Positions 23,039 through 29,610 of a DNA stretch of 64,000 nt are shown here, piece after piece. This DNA comes from Bimastos eiseni (Eukaryota > Annelida > Clitellata > Crassiclitellata > Lumbricidae), in the NCBI GenBank assembly GCA_959347315.1, contig OY365819.1, positions 23,392,589-23,456,588 on the forward strand, written 5' to 3'. Positions within the stretch are counted from its first letter, which is position 1. Every line of letters begins with the position of its first letter. Position numbers and translations under genes: made by a program. The notes beneath the pieces are model-generated. The model saw only the letters and a program-made list of their open reading frames with translations. It did not search any database and was not told the DNA's origin.

Positions 23039-23678
23039 CATATAGGTCTGGGCCTTGTTGGCCTAGTGGTAAATAGTCCGTGTGACTGGCACCTAGCGAA
23101 GCCAGCTTGAGCCGAGCAACCAGTTAATTGCGACTATAATTATTGCGAACCGTCGAAAACTGTCGAGATGCAGTAGTATAAAAATCTATAGATATTTCAA
23201 AAAGTTTAAACTAATAGACATAATATTGCATTTAGTTTCAGGAGATGTGTGCTCTCTTCTACAGCAATGTGAATGCGTGGACACGGTCACAAAAAAGTTG
23301 ATTTCTTCTGGCGCATATGTAAAGTGTGACTGTCCTCTTCAATGCTATCTACCCACATATCCACTTTCAATCTCTACAAGTCCTCTATCAGAGCATTTTC
23401 TCAATTACGTGTCGCAAAAGTCTCAGTTCAAAGGACGGAATCTGACGATGTCGAAACTGAGCAAGGAACTCGTCTTCTTGGATATCTTCTACTCTCAGCT
23501 GAGCTATGTTGACATCCAAACAACTCCAGCCTACGATCTCCTTACACTGGTTTGCGACATTAGTGGTGCCTTGGGACTTATTCTCGGAGGAACATTACTT
23601 ACTATTGTAGAATTTTTTCAGTTCTTTGTCCAGTTATTCAATGAATTTGTTACTTCTGCAAAGTTTGCTAAAATGTGA
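4760..23678 (+). CDS. DEG/ENaC family sodium channel subunit, ASIC-like, 7 exons, complete
   Basis: Predicted amiloride-sensitive-type Na+ channel subunit of the plasma membrane; members assemble as trimers. The joined exons 4760-5345, 6437-6594, 7419-7506, 8520-8602, 17653-17751, 21784-21922 and 23242-23678 give 1590 nt, 529 aa plus stop. All six introns have GT-AG ends and compatible phases (1,0,1,0,0,1). The protein has a cytosolic N-terminus, TM1 about residues 132-152, the post-TM1 FPTVTIC motif (176-182), a Cys-rich extracellular domain (C249, C256, C272 and others), the CDCPLQC motif (413-419), TM2 about 493-516 and a short C-tail. The usual intracellular His-Gly is Val-Gly (113-114), and the GAS-type filter in TM2 is Gly-Gly-Thr (500-502). 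Length fits the family (about 500-560). The ligand or gating stimulus cannot be read from sequence. Family call is firm; subfamily is open. Confidence 0.93.
5448..5590 (-). repeat. tRNA-derived SINE with trinucleotide tail
   Basis: On the - strand a tRNA-like head contains a box-B-like GAGTTCAAATCCC and a box-A-like GGAGAGAGCGTTGACTG. It is followed by a short body and a (GAT)n tail (5448-5482). That layout is typical of SINEs with simple-repeat tails. It lies in intron 1. Mirrored at 47899-48041. Confidence 0.65.
5800..6260. repeat. AAT-rich microsatellite cluster in intron 1
   Basis: Several (AAT)n tracts (about 5962-5982, 6100-6120, 6205-6240) separated by short unique segments. Mirrored at 47229-47689. 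Confidence 0.8.
6437..6594 (+). CDS. Channel exon 2 (residues 196-248)
   Basis: The acceptor TTTCAG ends at 6436 and the donor GAG|GTAAGA follows 6594. It encodes the segment ending in YVGANMEDMMLE, which corresponds to the conserved FYDRAGHDIRDMLLSC-like region before the first extracellular Cys. Confidence 0.92.
7419..7506 (+). CDS. Channel exon 3 (residues 249-277)
   Basis: The acceptor is ATTTCAG and the donor CCAG|GTTATC. It encodes CSFGNLPC and the GNCLSFNP segment, equivalent to the family GKCYTFN motif. Confidence 0.92.
8020..8329. mobile_element. hAT-like MITE, 310 bp, in intron 3
   Basis: Ends are CAGGGGTGTAACAAG and the inverse of CAGAGGTGTAACAAG. Flanks are ATAGCTTG (8012-8019) and ATAGCTTC (8330-8337), an 8-bp target duplication with one mismatch. 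The interior is rich in G and C runs and has no coding capacity. Its 12-G run has 11 G in the mirrored copy at 45161-45469. Confidence 0.8.
8520..8602 (+). CDS. Channel exon 4 (residues 278-305)
   Basis: A short exon, 83 nt, between acceptor CATCCAG and donor AAG|GTATAC. It encodes ADNGLRLVLWVNQSD followed by VSPGVGFK, matching the conserved 'GxxNGLxLxL...Y' block. Without it the extracellular domain would lack that block, and its phases fit exons 3 and 5 exactly. Confidence 0.9.
9012..9041. repeat. GAC microsatellite, length differs between arms
   Basis: Nine GAC units then GAA. The mirrored copy at 44458-44478 has six. This 9-nt difference is the larger of the two indels between the arms. 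Confidence 0.95.
9042..10229. other. Intron 4, no feature recognised
   Basis: AT-rich DNA with a GTAGGCCTAGGCCTAC palindrome near 9166. No coding or transposon signature seen. Confidence 0.5.
10230..11700 (+). pseudogene. Decayed copy of a repetitive uncharacterised invertebrate gene
   Basis: Pieces in shifting frames on the + strand read as one ancestral protein: FLHQACCY, then KPAAIDTRHP and DEWSLEALRRL. Further along come SKLGGFVQN, MLPIYLNPGDKYYSLSTLSF, SCVTFDQPLFIKA, a DGFH motif, MAGSSIAEVLES and VLTGKAYNR. From memory, this order of motifs (GGFMQ; YSTLxF; TFDQPLxxKA; GGFH; MAGSG; LTGKA) is shared by multi-copy uncharacterised proteins of marine invertebrates. Several frameshifts and stops make it non-functional. 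It sits in intron 4. Mirrored at 41799-43269 on the - strand. Confidence 0.6.
11880..12295 (+). repeat. Probable retroelement 3' end
   Basis: No coding seen. The segment ends in CAATAAAGTGCATACTTATT and then ACTTACTTAC, resembling a retroposon tail with a polyadenylation signal plus short tandem tail. Boundaries are not defined. Mirrored at about 41204-41619. Confidence 0.35.
12296..12914. other. Intron 4, no gene recognised
   Basis: Contains a perfect 14-bp palindrome CATTGTGCACAATG near 12507. Otherwise nothing identified. Confidence 0.5.
12923..14725. mobile_element. hAT element 1, non-autonomous, 1803 bp, 8-bp TSD
   Basis: Ends share CAGTGGCGTAGCGAG in inverted orientation. The target site CCTGCACT is duplicated perfectly at 12915-12922 and 14726-14733, the 8-bp signature of hAT transposons. 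No transposase survives. Inside is a roughly 300-bp tandem duplication (units starting near 14166 and 14467). There is also a diverged array of 35-42-bp units (about 13740-14120) resembling the TGGAAGCTGGATTGATG minisatellite elsewhere in the window. It lies in channel intron 4. Confidence 0.92.
14734..15074. other. Intron 4, no feature recognised
   Basis: AT-rich, no coding signature. Confidence 0.5.
15075..15215 (+). pseudogene. LINE reverse-transcriptase relic (RPVSL motif)
   Basis: A broken + strand frame reads NGNRRES, then CNCRPVSLSSVMWQIMERVI. This matches the 'NYRPVSLTSV..K.ME.II' block of non-LTR reverse transcriptases, with a frameshift upstream. No other RT motif was found nearby. 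Mirrored at 38284-38424. Confidence 0.65.
15216..15800. other. Intron 4, no feature recognised
   Basis: Open frames on both strands show no family features. Confidence 0.5.
15940..17330 (+). repeat. TGGAAGCTGGATTGATG minisatellite array (split)
   Basis: Roughly 35-44-bp units occur at 15940-16050 and 16964-17330, with the hAT insertion between them. Unit ends read ATGCTTAAATGGAAGC. Related arrays occur at about 22360-22800 and, more diverged and inverted, at 13740-14120 and 60880-61120. Confidence 0.85.
16058..16955. mobile_element. hAT-like element 3, 898 bp, inside the minisatellite
   Basis: It begins CAGGGATGTACGTAGTC and ends GAGACGAG-type sequence closing in CTCTG. The 8-bp target ATAATTAT is duplicated perfectly at 16050-16057 and 16956-16963. 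Both subterminal regions consist of GGTCTCGAGACC and GGTCTTGGTCTCGGACC repeats (16072-16290 and 16838-16945). The middle is non-coding and AT-rich. A diverged copy lies at 61371-61935. Confidence 0.88.
17653..17751 (+). CDS. Channel exon 5 (residues 306-338)
   Basis: The acceptor is TTCTACAG and the donor AAC|GTGAGT. It encodes VVLHDPRDQPLMQDVGF and then the GISTSVSISL strand, which are the family's HxxxxxPxxxxxG and PGxxTxVS blocks. It follows a 9-kb intron filled with transposons. Confidence 0.93.
17883..18927. mobile_element. MITE-like element with GTCCGTCCAT inverted ends
   Basis: The left end reads CGGACCGTCCATAAGTGACG and the right end, inverted, reads GGGTCCGTCCATGAATGACG. Both are flanked by TTA, which may be a short target duplication. 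The 1045-bp interior holds small open frames (18194-18472) without family features. It starts 131 bp after channel exon 5. Mirrored at 34572-35616. Confidence 0.75.
19106..20607 (+). mobile_element. hAT element 2 with transposase relic, 1502 bp, 8-bp TSD
   Basis: Ends are CAGTGGCGTAGG and its inverse. GCGTGGAA is duplicated perfectly at 19098-19105 and 20608-20615. Unlike element 1 it retains a decayed transposase C-terminus. Poly-G and TA-rich tracts occupy the left part. It sits in channel intron 5. Confidence 0.93.
19950..20171 (+). pseudogene. hAT transposase C-terminal dimerisation domain relic
   Basis: The frame starting near 19977 reads LPVSICTSERSFSTIRRLKT, then YIRNSTCKIRLN, a stop codon, and LALLHVHREM ending in RRLGFVL and a stop at 20169-20171. 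This is the hATC signature (LPVS...ERSFS.LRRLKTYLRST...RL..LALLH). At least one in-frame stop and the missing N-terminal and catalytic parts make it inactive. Confidence 0.88.
20980..21230 (-). repeat. Probable LINE 3' end fragment
   Basis: On the - strand the segment ends in GTTGAACAATAAAGAACTTT followed by TGATTTGATTGATTG, a common form of LINE 3' tails. The preceding about 200 bp are non-coding. Mirrored at 32269-32519. Confidence 0.45.
21784..21922 (+). CDS. Channel exon 6 (residues 339-384)
   Basis: The acceptor is ATATATAG and the donor GACG|GTATGA. It encodes LPSPYGVC, then the Cys-rich helix with YMKCMSRCVANVLVSECNC, matching the PPPxGxC and CxxxCxxxxxxxxCxC family motifs. The right-arm copy differs by one synonymous base. 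Confidence 0.93.
21985..22150 (+). repeat. Dispersed repeat spanning the arm/gap breakpoint
   Basis: It shares TTGTAT..ATATATAT, then TTTCTGCATT.ATATCA.T and GCGACCGGTTTGAAG.TTC with 29445-29610. The inverted-repeat homology ends at 22055, inside this copy, because the partner contig starts within the same repeat at 31444. Confidence 0.8.
22360..22935 (+). mobile_element. Second minisatellite-core element, intron 6
   Basis: An array of ATGGAAGCTGGATTGATGAA-like units (22360-22800) is followed by 14-bp units of the form GCGNTTTTGTCGG (22838-22932). The layout parallels 15806-17440, but the subterminal unit has a different sequence. The left terminal block is not evident. Confidence 0.6.
22998..23044. 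repeat. TA microsatellite
   Basis: An almost pure AT dinucleotide run in intron 6. Confidence 0.95.
23045..23130 (+). repeat. tRNA-like SINE head, degenerate
   Basis: It contains TTGGCCTAGTGGTAAATAGTC, a good box-A-like segment of 20 or so bases, followed by a weak box-B region (AGCTTGAGCC). It is not a functional tRNA gene. Confidence 0.4.
23242..23678 (+). CDS. Channel exon 7 (residues 385-529, stop)
   Basis: The acceptor is TAGTTTCAG and the stop TGA is at 23676-23678. It encodes the thumb and wrist region, CDCPLQC, the LVFLDIFYSQLSY strand, and TM2 with ISGALGLILGGTLLTIVE. This exon exists only once in the window, because the inverted copy is cut off by the gap. Confidence 0.95.
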
Positions 23679-24239
23679 CGCAGTATTTATGTATATGTGA
23701 CTCGTCAGCACGAAACCAGTCACATGTATACGAACTATTTTTTCCTGTTTTTTGCACCATCCTGAAGCTGCTAGATTTACCTTTCCAAAACCGTTTTCAG
23801 CTAGTTTATGCCTTGCATACAGCCAAAGTTATAGAATTTCCAGTGTGACCATTTACGTAAAGTGCTATTCGAGAAAACTGCGTGCAAAGTTTAGGCATAT
23901 TATTTTTATAATCTCCTTAGCAACGGCTATTGTTTTTGAACCGATTTAACTGAAATTTGGCACCATTGCAGCTGCAGGTATTGCAAATGTACTGTCGAAA
24001 TTTGGTGTAGATATCTCAAGTAGGAACAAAGTTATTAAAGTTATTCCAGTTGACCAACGAAAAATCATTGAAACTAAATGTCAATTTTATTACAAAAGTC
24101 TCAAATTCCGAGAGAGATTAAGCAGCTGTTACCTGCTAAGGAATTAGATATTGCAATACAGTAATGGATAAAATTAACATCCATATAATAAAAACACAGA
24201 AATAAAATGAGTTTATTCCAGTCACACTATGTATTCAGC
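23679..24239. other. Channel 3' flank, likely 3' UTR
   Basis: Non-coding; ends near the candidate AATAAA. Confidence 0.5.
24201..24206 (+). promoter_or_regulatory. Candidate polyadenylation signal of the channel gene
   Basis: AATAAA, about 520 bp after the stop codon, is the first canonical signal I found downstream. Use of this site is an inference. Confidence 0.3.
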
Positions 24240-24720
24240 GTCAACTGGCAAAGACACTGGTCTTCTGCCACCACCACCTAGAGTTTAAGATGTACCAGGA
24301 ACAGATGATCCTGAATCACCACAGGATGATGTGCTTCCTTTGTGTTCTGGGTCCCCTGTGGAAACATGATCTAACCCTTCAGTCGACCATCTGCAAGTGT
24401 TAAAAGGTCTTCTACATCGTGTCGTCCAGTTTGGCGATCGGTGGCTCTGGATCGTCAACGGATGTAGTAGCTTCATTTTAACGACACTGTTTGATAAAAA
24501 AGATTAGTGATGTCGCCCTCCTCCTTTATCCAGGCTTGGGACTGGCACTGCCAGAGTACAAGCAGTGGCGGAGTTATAAAGGAATTGATGTATTTTTGTC
24601 CATTCTTCTTTTCGGCTCTGTTTTGTCCAAGGCGTCGTCTTCGAGTTCATGTGTAGCAACAGGCATTCACATTCGTCCATGGATCTACAACAAAAAGACA
24701 AATCTTATGTATACAGTCTA
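24240..24720 (-). pseudogene. Decayed copy of the DUF7869-like gene's last exon
   Basis: Two blocks match exon 4 of the adjacent gene. The block at 24240-24285 (GGTCTTCTGCCACCAC) matches 25266-25310. The block at 24620-24700 (ATGGATCTACAACAAAAAG, then AATCTT) matches 25360-25510. Large deletions and an inserted segment separate them. It looks like a partial tandem duplicate that has degenerated. Confidence 0.6.
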
Positions 24721-24959
24721 ATACTAACAGACGTTTAAGAGCCAATTTTTTTATAGAAATTAAATATAACAATCCGAATAAAATTTATGAAAAAATTTTA
24801 GATCTAAATTATAGAGGAAATAGAGAATATAAGCTAGCCGGAAAGGCAGTCATTAGTGTGAAGCATTAGCAACTTCATATCTTAGCCTCGGCATATCAGA
24901 GCGGGACAAATCTTCTCCCTCACCGTCTCACCTTCCTAGCGATAGTGGGCAATCAGTGA

Positions 24960-25050
24960 AATCGTCATAGCTTAGTTGGTAATGAGGTGCAGGCGGAGCA
25001 GAATTATTGATGCAAATCTCTGCCCTAGAGGAGATTTGAATACTTAACCC
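24960..25050 (+). repeat. tRNA-like SINE remnant
   Basis: ATAGCTTAGTTGGTAATGAGG resembles box A, and GAGATTTGAATACTTAACCC, about 50 bases later, resembles box B. The stem sequences do not pair well enough for a tRNA gene. Confidence 0.45.
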
Positions 25051-25149
25051 TCGATTGACAACCCAGCACACAAACCAAAACACAAGCGAGCTCACCCACA
25101 TAATAATAATGAAACAATATTTAGAATATATAAAAAGTGAATTAGCAGG

Positions 25150-25673
25150 TCACTCCAGCCGGACAACTGGTTTTACATTTCGGCCAGAACGAGTAACCCG
25201 CCCGCGATTTTCAACACCACGTCCACGACTCTTCCCTTCTGTCTGCCCTTTGCCGATGCTTCCAGTGTCAACCAGCGAAGACAGAGGTCTTCTGCCACCA
25301 CGTCCGCGAGTTTTACGTGTTTTACCAACCGGTGGATCTGGTTCAACAGAAGAGGAAGCGCAGTTTTGTCCAGAATTCTCAATGGAAACTGCTTTCTCCA
25401 AGGGTTCTTTGTCCTCAAGTCCAGCTGGAGAAGGCTGCAGTACTTCGGGCAATGGACACATCACTTCCTTCCACGGATCTGCAACAAAAGGTCGAATCTT
25501 GTGGTATAGATACCACTTCCTTGCATCATCCATCCCTGAAGATGTGATTGGAGTTGGCGCTTCCATTGGTAGTGCATCCTTGCTCTTGAAAAGCTGGAAA
25601 GGCACTTCTGGATCCTCAGGTGACACCCTGGCAAACACCATCCCAGGGTGAGCAGAATCAAACCTGAAATGCA
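25150..25673 (-). CDS. DUF7869-like gene exon 4 (basic C-terminus)
   Basis: The acceptor is TGCATTTCAG and the stop is at 25150-25152. It begins RFDSAHPGMVF, has ARKWYLYHKIRPFV, and ends in Arg/Gly-rich segments resembling AT-hooks. Confidence 0.7.
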
Positions 25674-25990
25674 TAATAATTGTATCATGTTCAAACAATT
25701 ACAAAGTACTTCTCGCAGTGTAAACCAGTTAGAAGCACTCCAGTGTAAAAAACCCAATGAACAAGTAACTTGGAATCAAAGGTGAAATGAAATTAAAATA
25801 ATATTTAAAGGGTCAGAACAGAATCAAAATAATATGCATAATAATTTTATCATAATTATAGATAACTTGTAGCATTATAGTTAAGTACTGCAATGACAGG
25901 CATTAATAATAATCTACAAATTTCCATGCATTTTCTCTGATGCACATGTAAGTGAAAAAAATTATGTAGTTGAATGTCACTTCATCTAAC

Positions 25991-26728
25991 CTGAAATGCC
26001 GATGTTTTTTAATGCCCGAAAATATGGCCGCAGATGTTCTTGCCAATCTCCAACCGGGACCAAGGATGTTCCATCTTCCAGGCCAACAAGCTGACTCTGA
26101 TTTACAGAAGCACTTCCATTCACCACAGATGCCATTTCTGACAGAGATGACACTGCATGGCGTCTGAATGCCTGTTTCAGAAGCCCAAAACACCAATCCG
26201 GGGCAAACTTTGTGTGTCCTACGATTAAAAAATTCAACACTATAGACTTGTGAAGACCAATGGCAACCCTCCATGCACAGTACCAAAGCATGAAACGATT
26301 CTTGTTTTGGCCTGAACAGTTATCACAATGAAGCTTGACATCAGTCTCACCAAATCCATAATGCTGAAAGAAATAATGCAAATAGGACACAACAGCATTC
26401 GAACCCTTACTGATGAGATGGGCTTCGTCAATCAGAAAGTTCACTTGTCGAGGAACCCCTTCACAGCAGACACCAAATATGCCTAACTTGCGTGGAACAA
26501 GGAAGTATATTGGTCCTGGCTGTAAAGGATCACTCGGCAAATGTACTTGCTGTGCATAGTCAAAACTGTAGTGCATGGACATGCTGCGGCTACACGAAGC
26601 ACTTGCTTGCCAATCAGAGAGACCGAATTCCAGGCATGTTGATTTTGCCTCGTCAACCATGGATTTGTAGAGTGATCGTTCAATCTGGACATCATTCAAA
26701 TGCTGTTCTTGTTGACGAAGCCGGTCAC
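25991..26728 (-). CDS. DUF7869-like gene exon 3 (core with DNCSGQNKN)
   Basis: The acceptor is TTTTCACAG and the donor TTTCAG|GTTAGA. It contains FLIDEAH, the DNCSGQNKN core and VGHTKFAPDWCFG. The last 14 codons change frame: the frame giving GIKKHRHF joins exon 4 correctly, but the upstream frame needs one extra base near 26019-26022. Confidence 0.7.
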
Positions 26729-27395
26729 CTGTGAAAAATATGTATTATAATTAATTTAAAAACTAATAATTTATCGAGAGAACATCATTGGTCTTATATT
26801 TATACCATTGAATCTGTAAAGATTGAGATTTTCATTTCAACGAGGGGCAGCAGTGAACTAATTGAAACCTACAAGATTATAATTTGAAAGAAGGCAGTGC
26901 AGCTACAGGATTTTTTAATTAGCAACAAACAAGGCAATTCTGGACATCATTATAAAATGTATGTTTAAGACACACCAAGGAAGAAAAGGGCAGAAATTCT
27001 TCAGTTCAACGGTTCTGAAATGATTTGGATGATGGAAGAGGAAGATAGGAGAGATAGACACAGGTTAACTTGCAGTGCTTCTAACGTCTGAGCCATTTAA
27101 ACCCATGTTATGTCATACGATACAATACAACTGCAGTGCAATTGAGCATGATGGACTTGCTCACGGTCAGTAAGCAGTAACTTCCTTGGACAAGGTTTGA
27201 AACCATGTTACAGGTCAAAAGCTCTAGTCAACCTGTCACCATTTAGTTAAGTGCAAATTGTAATCTCGTATGCAGACAAAGCTTGGTGCTCCTAATAACA
27301 ACAAAACACTACAACAGCATTTCAAATTTCCCAAACAACTTACTTTCTTGCTTTTCTCTATAAAATCATAGAAAACTATGCAGTTCAAATCAAAC

Positions 27396-28095
27396 CTTTT
27401 TCATGATCCTCGATATTGGCACTACGGTAGATCAACGTGTTGTTGTTTTGGCAAGTCCAACACAAATCAGTCATTGGCTTGCACGTCGTGATGAATGGAA
27501 CGAGTTGAAGCCAGTACTGTTTGAAGGTCGAAAATCCAGCGACTCGTTTTCCATGTTGTTCCATGCACGTTTTGTATATGCCGTACACTTTGGTCTTGGT
27601 GTGGCTCGATGGCAGCAACTTGATATCATCCCGCTTAAATCCAGGAACCCTTCCAGGAAGCATCATCGCATGTTCACTGGCATAATTTGTCAGGAAGCGA
27701 ATGATATCTTCAATTTCGCTAAACTGAAAGCAGTGAGTGTTGTTCTTACGTCCACCGCTTTGTTTTTCTTTTGGTGTTAAACCTTCTGTTTTATACCACT
27801 TGAGAATCCCCATCAGTCTGTCCTGGCTAATCCCGTGGATGAACTTAAAGGTTGTACGGCAGATCTGACGGCTTTCCAAATAATATGCTGTTCGCTGGTG
27901 TTGACGCACCGCTTGGCTGGATTTCAGCTGCGACAAGTCTCATCGGACATGTTTATTGTGCAAGAAATTTTGCCGAGTAGCACCAACATTTGATCCCGAG
28001 GGACAAGTGCAGCCATTTCCATTCTACGCCTGACCATGTCCTCCGGAGCATACTGGCTACTGCATGAGAGTCCATTATTAAGTTTACATTGACAT
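27396..28095 (-). CDS. DUF7869-like gene exon 2 (frameshifted)
   Basis: The acceptor is TTTGTAG and the donor AAAAG|GTTTGA. The first part (CQCKLNNGLSC ... LLGKISC) and the second part (LKSSQAVRQHQRTAYYLES ... ANIEDHEK) are in different frames, with the break at about 27930-27945. Paired Cys motifs at CKPMTDLCWTC may bind zinc. Confidence 0.65.
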
Positions 28096-28399
28096 CTACA
28101 AATAAACAACCCATATACAAATATTTTTTTCTATTGATCAAATTCATTTCAGTTTGCTTTTATAAAAGCCATGCAACAAAAAAGCAAAGCCAATGCTAAA
28201 AGCCTTCATTCAAAACAAACAGCGATTTACAAGATTTATCAGCCGGTAGACTGCAATTATTGATTATCGAGAAGAATCCTGATAAAAAAATAAAATGCAA
28301 TTGAAATACTAATTATTATTTTCCTATCATTAACTTAATCAATTAATGATAAACTTGTACATTGCACAATAAGGATTGTAACAGATGAAGTAGTGCAAG

Positions 28400-28640
28400 A
28401 GAGGAAATGACACAACTTTTGCATTTATACCTGAATACTTAAAGACAAGCTCAATAATACAGGTTGTAAACCTAACCATTATGCCTATGGTCTTATGAAA
28501 ACGAGCACAGTGAGAAGAGGGTCTAAACCTAGCAGTTATGCCTGAATATTTATAAAGACAAGCTCAACTAGAACAGGCTAACCTTTACAGTTTTGCCTGA
28601 GACTTGTAATAATAATTAGCTCAATAATTAGAGCTGAATT
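28400..28640. repeat. Imperfect direct repeats in DUF7869-like intron 1
   Basis: CCTGAATACTTAAAGACAAG (near 28431) recurs as CCTGAATATTTATAAAGACA (near 28540), with a third, weaker form near 28597. Confidence 0.6.
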
Positions 28641-28746
28641 TAAACTGATTTTCGTATAGGAGTCGCAGTGAATCAGAAACAGTACGTCAATGTCTATAAA
28701 CAAGGATCCTGTGGTGCACAGTATTTAAAAAATAATCGGGGCTTAC

Positions 28747-29027
28747 CTGAATTCAACCGCTTTCTGATATTCAACGGCATTGTCATCAGTTACGAACTCG
28801 CTAGATGTTTTAGCGTGCGTCATGACCGCTTCGAAATCCGAAACATTCATTTCATTTGCTTCTTGGTCATCTGAATCGTTGTTGGCATCAGATTCTGTCC
28901 GAAAATCATCATCACTGAAAACCTCGCTTTCATCGCGATCGATGATCAAATACTCTTGCAACAATTCGTGCACTTTTGCTCGATCCGACCCTTTAGCATT
29001 AATCAAATTCGCGATAATCTCTTCCAT
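28747..29027 (-). CDS. DUF7869-like gene exon 1, acidic N-terminus
   Basis: ATG at 29027 (reading down) and 93 full codons, then donor CAG|GTAAGC. The exon is rich in Asp and Glu with no fold recognised. It joins exon 2 in frame, giving EFRCQCKLNN at the junction. Confidence 0.7.
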
Positions 29028-29112
29028 TTTCGAGAATTCAGTATTTCAAAATCAACAAACTAGATTGCATTCCGTGTGTGCGTGACATTTAAAGAGACCG
29101 GGTCATACCCAG

Positions 29113-29176
29113 TGCGCATGCGCATAGCTGACCTTAAAACCATCAGCCAACCGCAGTTCAAGATTGTATCACGTGA
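29113..29176. promoter_or_regulatory. NRF1 site and E-box, promoter-like
   Basis: TGCGCATGCGCA (29113-29124) is a perfect NRF1 palindrome and TCACGTGA (29169-29176) is a palindromic E-box. They lie 86-150 bp upstream of the DUF7869-like start codon on the - strand, in a locally GC-richer patch. Together they suggest a real, possibly bidirectional, promoter. Confidence 0.55.
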
Positions 29177-29444
29177 TCAAATCACGCGCTCGGGTTGCTA
29201 ACAAGGCATCGGATATTGTTTACATACGTCGACCTCCTTCTGGGCAAGCTGTGTGCGTAATAGATAAGCTAAGGTCATATGTTAATAATAGAACAGGAAA
29301 AGGAGATATTCGGCTTCCAAACGAGACCATGAAGGCGGTAAATCTCGAACCATAGCCTAATTAAATATGACAACAAAGATAGCGAAATTTGAACCGAAAT
29401 TATGATTTTCCGTCTCGTAACATTATAGGGCTGTTGGTAAAAAT

Positions 29445-29610
29445 CTTTTTTTGAAGCCTTTATGAAAGTCCAAACAAAAGTTTTAGATATTATTTGTATT
29501 AAATATATATTTTTGTAATCGTTTCTGCATTAATATCAATTACGACCGGTTTGAGGTTTCGTGTCATTTTTGGTCATTTAAAGCCTGATTGTAACCAGCG
29601 ACATGCGACT
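29445..29610 (+). repeat. Second copy of the breakpoint-associated dispersed repeat
   Basis: Imperfect match to 21985-22150, including CGTTTCTGCATTAATATCA and ACGACCGGTTTGAGG. Confidence 0.75.

Larger units (their letters stand above)
25150..29027 (-). pseudogene. DUF7869-like uncharacterised gene, 4 exons, two frameshifts
   Basis: Exons on the - strand are 29027-28747, 28095-27396, 26728-25991 and 25673-25150. They have GT-AG junctions with phases 2, 1 and 2. The product would have an acidic N-terminus and a Cys segment (CQCKLNNGLSC). A central part includes YYLESRQICRTTFKF and CKPMTDLCWTC, and a core includes KLHCDNCSGQNKNRFMLWYC. It ends in a basic, AT-hook-like tail (TRGRGGRR, RGRGVENRGR). 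The layout recalls multi-copy uncharacterised proteins of cnidarians, echinoderms and fish that I know as DUF7869; the DNCxGQNKN core looks like a DDE/RNase-H-type motif, but no activity is established. Frame breaks lie near 27930-27945 and 26013-26024. They may be real decay or homopolymer errors. The promoter and introns look intact. Confidence 0.7.

Noticed and set aside
23045..23130. tRNA gene
   Set aside because: Only box A is convincing; the acceptor and T stems do not pair. Better explained as SINE-derived.
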